Source of the DNA: Akanthomyces muscarius | Taxonomy: Eukaryota > Ascomycota > Sordariomycetes > Hypocreales > Cordycipitaceae | Reading direction: 5' to 3' | Assembly: GCF_028009165.1 (NCBI RefSeq) | Contig: NW_026611618.1 | Span: 806,001-870,000, forward strand | Length of the DNA stretch: 64,000 nucleotides | Shown here: one piece after another, positions 21,701-30,970 of the stretch | How positions within the stretch are numbered: position 1 is the first letter of the stretch | How the letters are laid out: the number at the start of each line of letters is the position of its first letter | The notes under the pieces: generated by a model | What the model was told of the DNA's origin: nothing | Databases searched by the model: none | Seen by the model: the letters and a program-made list of their open reading frames with translations, nothing else | Translations under genes and position numbers: made by a program

Positions 21701-24667
21701 GCAATCAAGTTCATTTTGGATATGGTAGATGAGCAGAACAAAACAAAGACCGCACAACCCGCAAGATCCCAAGCAACGCCAGCTGCCAACTCCTCTCCAG
21801 ATACACCAAACAACGGAAAGCAAGCCCCCCAAGACTTGGAGGATCGCATCCGAAGCATTTTGGAGGATGGAAGGAGATTTTCTGCTAATTCCAACTTCCA
21901 CCCGAATGACGATGGATCCATCAGCGGCACAATCGAAGATCTCGAGTGTGGTATCTCCAAGGACTTTAGTCCACAAAACAGCTATCACGTGCGGCTCATC
22001 GCGCCACAAATTCAACTACAGAGTGAGAAGAACAAGAAACACGTCGTCCTCATCACTGCCAAGGGCATGGAGCTCAAAGTCGTGGAGGTCATGGACAAGG
22101 ACCGCATCTCTGATACTGTCAGCGGCCTGGTCCAACGCCGATTCCTCGTCAATATGGACAGCACTCAATTCTTCGTCACTCATCAAAAGTGGTTCCACAC
22201 CCACCTCGTGTCTATGTATGCTGGCAGCAGATATGGTACCCCAGGGGGTTCAGCTTGGCCACCGTGGGTTCCCATGGAGATCATGTTCGACTTCCAAGCG
22301 GATCCATTCGGGTTCAAGCGTGTCGTCCAGAAGACGTCCGCAATGCTTCGATTCGACAAATACAACACGCTGCGCTTAAAATACAATGCGGAAGTCAGTA
22401 CAGAGGAGAATGGCGAATCGGATGAGCAGGTTACGGAGTCTAGGACAGACAATCTCTGGGTCGAATTTCCCCAGGTTCGAGCCCTATGCAACTCGTCGCA
22501 ATACTATGCCATGTACGTCATTGTGCTTGACTTGCTCATGTACAGCGAACCGCTTGAGAAGACGAGAAGCGAGCGACTGGAAAAAATTATGCTGGCATCG
22601 GACTTCAGCGATCTCAGCGGCGCGCCTGCAATGGTGATGAAACTACAAGAGCGAATCAAGCAGCTGGAAGAAATTAAGATGCACTTCCAGGTGTACTCTA
22701 AGTACCTTGACAAACGAGGCTGGGAAGAACGTCTGTTTCTGGAGCGCGATTTGGCTTCTTGTGAGGACGAGCTGTTTTTCCTGATGAAAGCGATAACAAC
22801 CTCGCAGCGCAAATACGATGTGAATGCGGACTCTACACCATTGGTAAAGTGGAGTATTGCTGCTCGTGAGATCGTGTGGCATCTCATCCAAAACACGAGC
22901 GAACCTCTGGTGGAGATGCAGCTGAAAGACGTCGAATATGACCGGACTGACAACTCGGACGGTTCTCACGTGAACCTTATTCGCATCAAGAAGATTCTCG
23001 GTCTGAATCTGCTAAAGGACGCAACCTATCCAGAGATCATCGCGCCGTATATTGATGGCGACAAGGTCAAGAACAAAGACAGTGAGAACCAGGACATGAT
23101 TCGTGTGTACTGGCACATGCTCGACGCCATTGCTGGTATACCGGTAATGGATAGATTTGAAGTGAACTTGTTTCCAATGAAAGTTCAACTGGAGCGTGAA
23201 GCTGGGCAGCGCCTTTTCGAGTACATTTTCCCCGGTATGGACGGGGAAAAATCCTCTGGAGGCAAACACGAAGCCCCGGCGATCATCAAGACGGAAGCAG
23301 ATGACGATGACACCGAATCGCTCGCTAGCTCAACCGGCAGGCTGGGAACGCCGGGAGGACTGACTGCCGACAAGGAATCCAACTTTGCCACCCGCCCTGG
23401 GTCGTTGGAGCTACGACTACGTCCCACGCTGTCCTCTCTGGGCCCCGAAAAAGACCCAAGCCCTAACAAGGCCTTGAGCGTACACTCTACAGAGAGTCAG
23501 AGCGCCTTCCGTCTTTTCCGGTCCAGCGGAACCGGCAAGACAATTGCGAAGAAGTCTTCTCATGATTCCCTGAGATCAGGCCGGCCCGGTGCTTTGGGCC
23601 GGACTTCAACGGGCTTCTCGACCAAGGACAGCCGAGAGGCGGAAACCAAGAAGTCCTCGCGGTTCAACAAGAGCAAGAAGGTTGCTGACAAGCAATCCGA
23701 CGATCTTACCAAGATGATGGATCGTGCCAGCAATTACATGACTTTTGCCCATATCAAGATGCCCTCGGTTGTCCTATGCCTGAGCTACAAAGGCAAGGAC
23801 CAGCGCAACTTTGAGGATGTCCACGATTTTGTGTTTAGACTTCCGACCATAGAGTGGCACAACAAGACGTGGTCGAACCTGGACCTAGCCCTCGCGCTGA
23901 AGAAGGCGGTTGTCAAGGCCCTCATCTCGCACACTGGTGCCATTATCGGCAACAAATTCTCCAAGCACCGCCCTAACGCCGAGCAGAGAAGCAAGCTTCG
24001 CGAGATGGCAAACAGCTCGGTTCTGATCGCCCCTCTTAACACGAGCGGCGCAGCTTCTTCGACCTACGCGGGCAGTATCAATGACAGCGACGATTCTTCC
24101 AGTCTGTACGGCGCGTCTCCCGTGGATTATTCTCGATCACCACCGCAGTCGCGCGGCAGCACTCATAGCAACATGATGCCATTCCCGCGCTCGGAAAGCC
24201 GCAGTAGCAGCATCAGCGGCATCAGTCAAATGACTAGTGGCTCCGGGCAAACTGGCGGCGGAACTATCCCTGCCTTTTTGACCATGACGCCACCAACGCC
24301 CGTGGAGGGGAAAAAGCCAGAGGGCAGTGGTTTTGGCCTCGGAATCGATTACCTACGTCCGTCGTCCAGTGGTGGCGTAGCAGGCTCATCGCACCGTCGA
24401 TTGCTTAGAAACATACCAGCGAACGACAGCAGGCCGGCCACCAGCGCAAGCAACATCAGCAGCAGTCATGCCGAGAGCTCGCCCCCTGCGGCCGAAGGAC
24501 GTCGTAAGAGCGGCGGCGGAGGCCTCAAGGGCAAGATTAGTCTGTTTGGACGCAGGAGCCACAGGGAGAGCTCGGGGAAGACAGAAGATGAGGAGTCGGG
24601 GGATGAGGAGAAGAGCTCACGAGGGAAGCGACTGAGTTGGGCTCAGGGTCGAACAAAGACCGGGTGA
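15752..24667 (+). CDS. FMP27: FMP27/Hobbit-type bridge-like lipid transfer protein
   Basis: One uninterrupted frame of 2,971 residues. FMP27 (YPR117W, BLTP2/Hobbit in animals) belongs to the repeating beta-groove family that forms hydrophobic bridges for bulk lipid movement at membrane contact sites, anchored in the ER and reaching toward the plasma membrane or mitochondria. Visible features are an N-terminal membrane segment at residues 5-30, a polybasic/acidic loop at about 90-150, the GFWDK domain signature near residue 1380, the WPPW signature near residue 2168, coiled-coil stretches near 1830-1910 and 2290-2330, and a long Ser-rich disordered C-terminus with an Arg/Lys-rich end. The absence of introns over 8.9 kb contrasts with every other multi-domain gene here. 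The ATG has good context (GCCATGG). Confidence 0.93.
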   Translation: MALLNPTFLLGVVVLLYLSSFVLFAVVRILTGISIQRIGYLSLRRLAYTPKDGCTVEIRSLGLHIHRPTFAQPTWLSIVLNELVVTLNVQELEGSKPSESGEETDVTGSESESAKRDVPKKRPSMRQDADASSRRDPWKRLSKIKDKIKKVHRMVKWLRMIDVVATNSTIHVVDVGNIQVGSITLAVDTRNKKVDRARFFHQKSTYYKHGHQAEWIVTVRSVLFTADGNESLEILDNALLNVHGFLHHSREGLRDATVALKLGRVHVPYDDLELCIAHYKRARRRATFYEPKDSGDISIRAPRQRSGIEEKDESGEEVPKTTPGSHDFFNSILRGIKEVQFAVSFISINKRAGSVRPNAQPVLLSASMKEVGVDLHRLDPNSPSHRMYFPSKDVAHEGLAAALSLSVGLDDGNGKPERLLYIPMATTTIRTTLPSKTVQLSDDSHGSVEEKNANILFANSVVTSPSVDLDPAHLPLLIALLQPKPKPPRTSRESRSNLMSRFLPKANMKFSMHEPVIRIKLKTLEKTDDPDDFDLIISSISSISLDVESSHSPLEDMHYSLDGAMRIQSHQLYYHTNCGERFNLITTEATELKVHLAANPDVSVEINGLIQSLAISMVRPEITDGLHQIIRQLRIEVEPEKRATPKSTRHNNMLRRAPDWLLRCHLEAKDFNLEIAGIDEDISDDTRGVSLHLDTIAAEYRAHRLDGLQRRLPRRRTHSRSITQSDSDITPSSSPRIRRKGQTHGDGRRLSFNIRGVEAQIMESIDRLEVEPFINIPRLEVLLSAASDNHGPMFNVQVLVRTIMMQYSLFRHYSVGVAALTLRKAFMRPGREAPRAHEPSHFRANRLAPPSRSGADSSTTTPELIILDVKAALVQLKAEMPHDPLTMLRIYGLEAGRHRWSTPYMTSKLIRLYVQPPRMRNVWARMIGIKAGRLDLRETRHKTTSGPVVEERLIDISTEAIRIAVPHEVTVARISDNIVNVVKSVQQLHHRFKTGTNEYILEKKPEGPKHVPKIAIRSRNFLFEIEDGAFEWKLGMIYRAGRQEQVQRLAREGAFKLKIKKVQEEEARRGGSKLRSRSTFARGRVDKSSTSWFRNHSADPYQHDRRARSPRRGGIPTYDPEGGNRAVSGDAKISESDARAHLDMFNAQSWKKRIDQACRMSQDSIRELRETFWGHNHLPDDIQETENILEVPPRPALMSTMVSDLQVIIDKPTFAMKDLPDFLYKVGKGMPRDMKYGLLIPMHIAINMNEARVTLRDYPLPVLHIPCLKSGQSSRQPSVSLKTNFVLAEEFRGIESTRRVRVNVVPPKSNDPTASNDGGFAIEVRRTMGPVKSFTDVSMDINTALPTRITWSPCYQPAIQDMMMAIESFTKPPIDPSERVGFWDKLRLNFHSRIHVAWKGDGDVHLALKGTRDPYQVTGNGAGFLMCWRNDVRWNINADDNAKQFMTVDSGEYVLAVPDYSHQVRESARRRIEDGSHLAEDNLRQATSFKKVIMKLSGKVQWLAGLVFEKEIENGHRSFDFIPHYNVVLKNPHFAHSDGNLPYDAFRGFRSRHIHLSIAVRAPVDREWMSSNPEPSRSYNTIHLSPRFFTHFFTWWGLFSQPMSLPIRQGNLFPGREKSSKKFGRHLATVKYSILLAPLFLSHIYKHKDAEDYAQNEAVSATGLKVRFDSFMLDLHQRREEFNTLAKTKNSPSRTSGIKIHAGHLDLAAADIRAVSASLKGTTSEAIKKGSISSLITDQDDKPDLSHFTIPDDDLSWIDMDDFVELDWILPTEAHPDTKILPLAYAPRFTYFRQTDIGGVINGDPNRTSPFGNEPTHFCLLSQEDDNKKVQMELIQERLDQLEIQMLSHSRHVGEAELKLVQAATKDSSLLDDLDALKRHTNVLKDKKTFLENMLEQVRNKIKGSRSRMFTSSATRDSSPDSSSSEEQVMDIPPTSHFESEFNNRFVIHNMQLKWNNMLRNIVLRYFHQNSQRRGFVYYLSRRAIKFILDMVDEQNKTKTAQPARSQATPAANSSPDTPNNGKQAPQDLEDRIRSILEDGRRFSANSNFHPNDDGSISGTIEDLECGISKDFSPQNSYHVRLIAPQIQLQSEKNKKHVVLITAKGMELKVVEVMDKDRISDTVSGLVQRRFLVNMDSTQFFVTHQKWFHTHLVSMYAGSRYGTPGGSAWPPWVPMEIMFDFQADPFGFKRVVQKTSAMLRFDKYNTLRLKYNAEVSTEENGESDEQVTESRTDNLWVEFPQVRALCNSSQYYAMYVIVLDLLMYSEPLEKTRSERLEKIMLASDFSDLSGAPAMVMKLQERIKQLEEIKMHFQVYSKYLDKRGWEERLFLERDLASCEDELFFLMKAITTSQRKYDVNADSTPLVKWSIAAREIVWHLIQNTSEPLVEMQLKDVEYDRTDNSDGSHVNLIRIKKILGLNLLKDATYPEIIAPYIDGDKVKNKDSENQDMIRVYWHMLDAIAGIPVMDRFEVNLFPMKVQLEREAGQRLFEYIFPGMDGEKSSGGKHEAPAIIKTEADDDDTESLASSTGRLGTPGGLTADKESNFATRPGSLELRLRPTLSSLGPEKDPSPNKALSVHSTESQSAFRLFRSSGTGKTIAKKSSHDSLRSGRPGALGRTSTGFSTKDSREAETKKSSRFNKSKKVADKQSDDLTKMMDRASNYMTFAHIKMPSVVLCLSYKGKDQRNFEDVHDFVFRLPTIEWHNKTWSNLDLALALKKAVVKALISHTGAIIGNKFSKHRPNAEQRSKLREMANSSVLIAPLNTSGAASSTYAGSINDSDDSSSLYGASPVDYSRSPPQSRGSTHSNMMPFPRSESRSSSISGISQMTSGSGQTGGGTIPAFLTMTPPTPVEGKKPEGSGFGLGIDYLRPSSSGGVAGSSHRRLLRNIPANDSRPATSASNISSSHAESSPPAAEGRRKSGGGGLKGKISLFGRRSHRESSGKTEDEESGDEEKSSRGKRLSWAQGRTKTG

Positions 24668-25164
24668 GACAAGAGGTGGAAATCAAACTATGAAATACCG
24701 GACTAGGGAAGGGTCGTTGACGGAGGTTTGGAAAAGGAAAGTTAGATGACGCTTGGGGTGGTTACATGGTAGAGGGCGGGTTTGGCGTTGAGTGGTACAT
24801 ACGAGCACCTGCACACAGGCATGGGCATCTTTTGTGGTTGGCTTTTTTGATCATTAGAGGGCAGGGCGGCTACCCCGAGGCGGGTATTGATGTTTTTGTT
24901 ACGCTTTCTGTGAGCCCACTTTCTTTCCCGACTTTTTTCTTTTACTCTTTTTATTATATGGTACTGCGCCAGAGGCGAAACCTCTTTGGTGTCGGGAACA
25001 CAAACGCACATTTTATTCAGCAAGCAGAGTTCTATACACAGTATAGTCGTTAGTAAATAATTCGTATTTTTCAAGCTAATTTTTGTTCCAAATCGTTGCT
25101 TCGTCATGATGATCCACAATCTAACTACTATCCAAACACACAACGCCCCAAGCACACCGACTCG
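24668..25164. other. Tail-to-tail spacer between FMP27 and the MGMT gene
   Basis: AT-richer 3' region of about 500 bases holding the UTR ends of both genes. No gene is supported. Confidence 0.5.
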
Positions 25165-25743
25165 TTATTCATCAAGCACATCCCACGGCCCATCAAACAG
25201 AACCTTGTACTTGTTCTGCAGCATGCCCTTGGCATCAAACGAAACGCCCTCTGTCCTCAGCAAATCGAGCTTTTTCTGTATATTCGTCCCCGACGGCGGC
25301 TCCGTCCTCTCTTGCTCCTTCTTCCTCATGTCCGCCTTGACCCTGCCGGCTCTGCTCTGCGAGGCCTTGCCCGTGACCACCTGGCCGCCGCCCTCGCGCG
25401 CAAACGACGAGCGCTGAATCACCTCGCCGTCGTAGCCGTTGACGTAGCCGGTGCTGGCGACACAGCGGTGGCACGGGATGCGCGGCGCAAAGACGTTGTT
25501 GCGGAGGGCGTTGCCGACGGCGCGCGGCGAGGTGCGCAGCGCGCGGGCGAGGCTGCCGTAGGTGGTGACGCGCCCGGCGGGGATCTGCTGCAGGAGGTGG
25601 AAGACGCGTTTTTGAAAGGGCGTAAGCACAGCGGCTTCCTCGGCGGAAAGGACGGCGGAGGAGGAGGAGGAGGGTGTTTTTGTGAGCGTGGTGGTGGTGC
25701 CTTGGGGGTTGGCGGGCGTGTACATGGTGATGCGTGTAGGCAT
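25165..25743 (-). CDS. MGT1: Methylated-DNA--protein-cysteine methyltransferase
   Basis: Suicide DNA-repair protein that takes alkyl groups from O6-alkylguanine onto a cysteine. Single exon, 192 residues, with an alternative start at Met7. After a Thr/Ser-rich N-terminus comes the ATase domain: Pro-Phe-Gln-Lys-Arg-Val, Pro-Ala-Gly-Arg-Val-Thr-Thr-Tyr-Gly, the helix-turn-helix with Arg-Ala-Val-Gly-Asn-Ala-Leu, the Asn hinge, and the active site Ile-Pro-Cys-His-Arg with Cys at about residue 91. Most family members have PCHRVV; here the residue after Arg is Cys, an unusual change beside the acceptor. The basic C-terminal tail (residues 125-192) is longer than in bacterial Ogt. Confidence 0.9.
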   Translation of the reverse strand: MPTRITMYTPANPQGTTTTLTKTPSSSSSAVLSAEEAAVLTPFQKRVFHLLQQIPAGRVTTYGSLARALRTSPRAVGNALRNNVFAPRIPCHRCVASTGYVNGYDGEVIQRSSFAREGGGQVVTGKASQSRAGRVKADMRKKEQERTEPPSGTNIQKKLDLLRTEGVSFDAKGMLQNKYKVLFDGPWDVLDE

Positions 25744-26396
25744 GGCTGAGTGAGGGTTCAGTTAGAGGCTAATGGAAGGTAAAGCTCTGGGATATCGGTG
25801 ATGGAGAGTTAAGAAGTGCAATGTGAATATATAAGTTGTTGATATTGTTGATATTATTAAGATTGTTGCTGAAAGGCGAATGAGTCAATCGGGTGCAAGC
25901 GCGTCATGCACGGTTGCTTTGAAAGTTGTTCTTGGGACGCGCGCTGGCAAGTGGATTTCCAAGCGTGAATTTGTTCCTACGTTTTTTTGGTGTTGCTTTC
26001 AATGTCGAATGTCTCTGCTTTTAGCGTCCGTCTCAGCCCCTGGCAATGGCACAGAGGAGCTCGGGTGAAGTTCTGCAGAAGAGCAGCTGTAACTAAGTCG
26101 CAAGATCACGAGGGCAATGGTCATGGTAAATCATCAATAAAGGAAACATTGTATACGGACTTTATTTACATTATTGCTGCGTTGCATGGGCAGGTGTCTA
26201 CCTTTTGCGCCAGTTGCGCCTTCCCAGCTCAGCTCAGCTCGCTGTTAAGGGCCCAACAACTTTTGCTAGTTGACAAATCACAAATCTCGTCGCCAAAATC
26301 ATTCATGCTGTTTTATACCTACTTTTCGCTGCTAGAACTCATTTTGTCATCTTTCGCTACTTGTATATCGTCTTACCCTCGGCTGTCAAGTCCAAC
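25744..26396. other. Intergenic region left of the accessory block
   Basis: About 650 bases between the MGMT start and a candidate small gene. It includes an AT-rich tract (25830-25870) with GTTGATATT repeats. No coding region is supported. Confidence 0.4.
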
Positions 26397-26715
26397 ATGG
26401 GGATTGTCACAGGTAGGCTCACTAACATTATGTTTATCGGTACATGCTCACATACTAGTACCGATAATCCTAACAATCCTTCTGTATCCTGAAGTCATGG
26501 CAAGACTTCTTGTGCGTCCCGGACACATATTTCCTGCTGCTTCAGGCTACGTCTTTATCTGCAACGACAATGACTTAGCAAATACATGCCGCAGCCCACC
26601 CTACAATTTTACTCGCACTTTGGAAGGCTTTTTGAATGCAGACTTGCCCTTGGAAATTTGCAGAGAAGAGACGAAATGTACTTGTGAGCTGCAGTCACCG
26701 ACTCATATCTCGTGA
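26397..26715 (+). CDS. Candidate small Cys-containing protein (two exons)
   Basis: Weakly supported gene of 90 residues from exons 26397-26412 and 26459-26715. The 46-nt intron has donor GTAGGC, branch CACTAAC and acceptor CTAG. The spliced N-terminus becomes hydrophobic (Val-Pro-Ile-Ile-Leu-Thr-Ile-Leu-Leu-Tyr), like a signal peptide or anchor. The rest has five cysteines, including a Cys-x9-Cys pair and a Cys-x-Cys near the C-terminus. I recognise no family. It sits beside the OPT gene and may be a small secreted protein or a chance frame. Confidence 0.3.
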
Positions 26716-26899
26716 TATGCAAGATACCATTCGACGGCGACCAGTGCCTAGGAGTAGTATCCAGCGTAGGCTGACGCAGAGGTCAAGTCTCAGTTCATTG
26801 AAGCGCGAATTCTGCCGTTTATAGACTTCACTGTACAGAAAGCTAGAAAAAAACCACAAGTTTTACATGATAAAGAAGCAAGCCGGAAGCGTTTCCCAG

Positions 26900-29432
26900 C
26901 TATGCAAGCCCTAATAGGGACAGAGCGCAAAGAATCGTGCCACCGCTGCCTTCGCCAGCGACAAACCCAGCGGCCACTCCAAATGCATACATTTCAAATC
27001 TTTGCACACTTTTCATTCGCCATGCCGCCGCAACTAGAGCACCGATCATCATGGTTGTTGCCGTCTGCGCGTTGGGAAGGGTAAAGGCCAACCCGAATAT
27101 CATCATGTTGGGCCAATAAGCCTTGACGCATGAATATCCCGAGCTGCAAAGAATGTGCTTTGCAATTACCAAAACACTGGCAAACGCCGCTAGCAGGATG
27201 GAAAAATACAAACTCGAAGAAGGAATCGAGGGATTCGGGGTGCTGGCAACGACGGCCACTGCTCGCCAGGCCGCTACCGTTGGCGCTGGGAAGTCGCATG
27301 TACTTGCCTCCCCAGAAATAATGCATGGGTATGCTGTGGTAAAGAGAAGGAAGATGGCAGGCGCCACAAGTGCCGCGACGAGCGTGCCGATGAGCTGAGC
27401 CGCGTACTGGAGGTGCGCTGGGGTGCCCAGTAAGAAGCCGACGCGAAAGTCACCCATGAGATCTTTCTACGCGTTAGTTTGCTTGGACGCCAAGAATTGT
27501 TCTCGAGGGAGATCATACCGCAGCCTTGACATGCTCCAATGTTGGTAATGCTGGCGCCCACCAGATTGAGCCGTTGGGCCGCCTCCACGGATGCTCCAGA
27601 CGCCCGCGTGATGGAACCGAGAGCGATTTGGGAAACTTTGGAGATGGCATTGATCGGAGTTGTGTCTGAATCGGCGAAATCAGTAGTGATTAGCCAGAGC
27701 TATCTTGTCAAATGGCGCTCAGGACTTACCAGTTGCGCCCGTAGCTTGTATGGCAATTAGCGACATGCAGAATGACAGGATCAAGGCTACGATAGCTTCC
27801 AGGAATGGCATGCTGAACTGAAAATGCAAAATTACAACTGCCGCAAGCATGACAATCCCAAGACCTGGAAGCCACATCCACAATTCAATGCCATCTTTTG
27901 CCTTTATCTTCTCGCTCAACTGGCCCGGGTCTTGGCCGACAGCCGCGTACTGAAACGAGTTGTCGCCTGCTCTGCGCACCAGTGACCGCAGCAGGCCCTT
28001 CATTGCAGTAGCGACAAGCGTACAGATCTTGCTGGATTGGCACAGAAGCTCTGCAATCTCCATTAATGGCTGCGCGTATCAACGCGCAAAGCGAACATCC
28101 TAGAAACGCCATACCTAAGAAAGCGACGGCGAGCGTACATGCCACGCCTGGCCACAACAACCAATATCGAGGGCTTGGGTACTCCGCTGTGGAAAATGTA
28201 CTCGACATTGTCGTGTATGATACTAAGCCCGGCAGCGCTGCTTCTGTGCTGTCTGATGGCTTGCCGAATGCTAATTCAACAAACACAAGATATGGCCCTA
28301 ACAAGCCCCTGCGCCAAAAGTTAGCTTGTTGGTAATTGTCAATAGGCGCGCAACATTTTGCGTACCATGCAAAAACAGCGCCGGTAAAGAATGAGCACGC
28401 GACGCCAATATCAACGAGAAACCCAGAGCCAATCATTGCCGGCGACCAGTCCAACAGCCAGCCCCAGCTCTCGGCAGCAATGGCAAATTTGGTAATCCCG
28501 GTCGAGATGCGTGCTTGTGCGATCCAGGCGAACACATGCCAGTTCTGGTGAGGAAGAGTCAGAGACAGCTCCGGAAGGATGAGAAAATTGAGCATGTCAT
28601 ACTCACCCAGAGAATATTGGGCAGGAATATGGAAGCTACGCGTAGTGCCATCGCGGCCACAAAAGCGACCACCGTCCACTTCATCTTATCCCTCGCCAGC
28701 TTCTCACCGCCAGCCGCCGAATGCATACTGCGAATTGTGGCGGCCGTTGCATAGGACGAAGGAAAAACGAGGTTCAAATCTCGCGCTGCCTTGTGGATAA
28801 ATAATTTACGCACTAGGGCTGACATGAGAAATCGGGTTGGAGAATGAACGGTCTGGGTCACTTACATGGGACAATGGAGAGAAGGCCGAAGTAGCCGCCA
28901 ATCGTGGTGAGGATCACCAAGCGAACAAAGTCTTTGGCGGGCGTAGTGAGGAGATTCAGCTGGTACAGCGCGGGGATGCCCGAGATGAAGACGTTGGACA
29001 TGCCGCCGGAGGCAGTCGCCATGGTTTGCGCAATGTTGTTCTCGTGCGGGCCAAATGTCGAAGAAGCTCGCTTTAGAACGGTGAAGCTGACTATAGCCTA
29101 CATGTACAGTGAGTTGGTATCTTGCGACAAGAAGAATGGCTGTAAAGGAAGTGTTCGGTAAACCTTACGCCTAGAACATTGGCCGAGGTGGTCCAGCCAG
29201 CCCGGAGTCCAATGTAAATGTTGGATGCATTCACGAGGACACCGCATAAAACTCCTACCACGGCCGCTCGAAGAGTGACGATGGGACCTGTGCAGTCTGG
29301 TATGTCGGCAAAAGGTACGAATGAATCCGACAAAGCTGGCACATCTGGCCCATCAGCGGCAGGAGTTGCGGCCAGTGCTTCGACACTGGTTTCGTCGCTA
29401 TCGGTACTGGCTGTGTCTCTGTGAACAGACAT
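26900..29432 (-). CDS. OPT-family oligopeptide transporter
   Basis: Proton-coupled membrane transporter of 701 residues, from eight exons: 29432-29169, 29097-28866, 28812-28607, 28544-28366, 28308-28115, 28050-27730, 27665-27519 and 27462-26900. All junctions keep frame with GT donors and AG acceptors. The first membrane region has Asn-x-Tyr-Ile-Gly-Leu-Arg-Ala-Gly-Trp, followed by a Phe-Gly-Pro-His-Glu-Asn-Asn block, a Phe-Pro-Ser-Ser-x-Ala-Thr-Ala block, and a late Thr-Pro-Ile-Asn-Ala-Ile-Ser-Lys-Val block, all characteristic of OPT/YSL proteins. About 13-16 hydrophobic segments are present. As the leftmost gene of the peptide cluster it could move precursor-derived peptides or take up peptides freed by the neighbouring sedolisins. 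Metal-chelate transport (YSL-like) is the alternative. Confidence 0.88.
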
Positions 29433-29789
29433 GTCGCCGTTTGTTCAACAAGCAGGTACTAGCACACCAGGTTTTGGAGCAGAAAGGAATAACCTTGCAG
29501 AGTAAAATTCGCCGATGGCTACAATAGATTCGTTGGTTGGCGCTCTACAGGCAAGCGGCTGTGTCATCCTACAGCATTGGCTGTAACTGTATGACAGCCT
29601 CCACAGTCACTGTGGTTTTTTTTTTCATTACATTCAGCTTGTCACCTTTATTCAGTGGATTTTTTAAATCTATTTTTTTTTCATTCTCCGCTGACAGTGG
29701 AAATCTGACAAGCCGAGTAGCCCTACGGAAAAGAATCACAATGAAAGCATGGCGAGTTAGGAAAATTGTAATCTGTACTATTGAAACAT
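29433..29789. other. Spacer between OPT start and UstYa-like A 3' end
   Basis: T-rich tracts at about 29610-29690 and a small inverted repeat around CCACAGTCACTGTGG (29600-29614). It serves as OPT promoter and UstYa-like A downstream region. No gene is seen. Confidence 0.4.
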
Positions 29790-30970
29790 TTAAGCAATTT
29801 GCACCGAGCTATGGTGTAACTCTTTGTCAATGGCCCCGATCCGGTCCCCTTCACCGTTTGGATACACCACCCCTGCCCAGACAAAACATTTTAGTATTCC
29901 AAAAAAAATGGTTTCTATTGATTTTGATCCAACTTACCCTTTGTCGGATGGATTAGCCACCCTGGCTTGAGCATGTCGACGGCGCGGTCTTGGCTCCAGT
30001 CATAGAGCTTCTCCCAGTTTACGCACTGATGCGATGTCGCGTTGACGACGGGTTGCAGGCTATCTTGTCTCCAGATGTATGTAATCAGGCCGATATCGCC
30101 GTGGCACATGGCAGACTGTCGTAAAAAGTCAAGGCAATGCTCTCCGCGACCGCATGTTAGCAGCCGTTTTGCAAATAGTAGGAGCGACAAGTAACTCACC
30201 GTTGTGCAGCCTGTTCATTTCCAGTTGATGCTCAGTAAAGTCGGGAAAATAATAGTCTGTATACATGAATTGGTGTAGTCTCTTTATGCAATGCAGCTCG
30301 TGAAAGACGTTCAAAGTGCCAATGTAGTGGTCGCTTCCTGGTACGGCGACGCCAATTTTTTCGCGACCATAGTGCTTGTAATATTCGGGTGCTACTTGAA
30401 CATTCTGGCCTAAATGACAAATTAGCTGGCGTCTTTCAAATGAAAGGCTTCTACGTTTGCAGTTTCGGCAAGCCGGTGCTAGACGTACTGTTCAGCAGAT
30501 CATGCCAAGCCTTGTCGAGCTCCGGCGACGGGGCACCTGAGTAGATGCTCAAATCTTGAATGTGGTCCTCGAGTGTGAATTTTGTGTCTCTCCATTCGAT
30601 GATGCTTGCCGCTGGCGCTGTAGAAAATGTTACTCAGCACATTCTTCTGACTCGACACGACGTATGGGAGCTGCGTACAATATGATCTTCCATGTGCGTC
30701 AGAGCAAGAAGGCACTTTGCTGGCCGCCACCAGAGACAAAACCAATAGATAGAAACTCAACAGAACCCCTTGAAAAATGAGGAATGCTGGATCCTTCCAC
30801 AATGGTCTTGGAGTTGCGCGCGACGAGTCTGCAGAGCCCTTTTCTAGTAAGCCTTCGCTTGAGCCACGCTCATCTTCATCATGAGTAGCAATAGGTAGAA
30901 ATGCTGGCTGTTTGGCACGCTTAATGTTTGACCAGCTATACTGTTTGGCATAGTGAAAAGTGGCCGCCAT
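29790..30970 (-). CDS. UstYa-family (DUF3328) oxidase-like protein A
   Basis: 305 residues from five exons: 30970-30679, 30617-30489, 30409-30200, 30141-29938 and 29872-29790. UstYa proteins act in fungal RiPP pathways, where they perform oxidative macrocyclisation of the core peptide. Visible features are an N-terminal cytosolic region, one membrane segment (about residues 68-85), the linker motif Ser-Pro-Ala at the first junction, a Leu-Asp-Lys-Ala-Trp-His-Asp-Leu-Leu block, and the two family metal-type motifs: HELHC at about 177-181 and EHC (211-213) in EHCLDFLRQ. The Lys-Pro-Gly-Trp-Leu-Ile-His-Pro block follows. The longer start at 30979 is GTG, so Met at 30970 is used. Compared with copies B and C, the intron inside the first HxxHC region is absent. 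Confidence 0.9.

Noticed and set aside
21047..22015. Minus-strand open frame of 322 codons opposite FMP27
   Set aside because: Lies wholly within the conserved FMP27 coding sequence and has no family resemblance; a shadow frame.
25096..25749. Plus-strand frame of 217 codons opposite the MGMT gene
   Set aside because: Antisense of a gene with a clear active-site motif.
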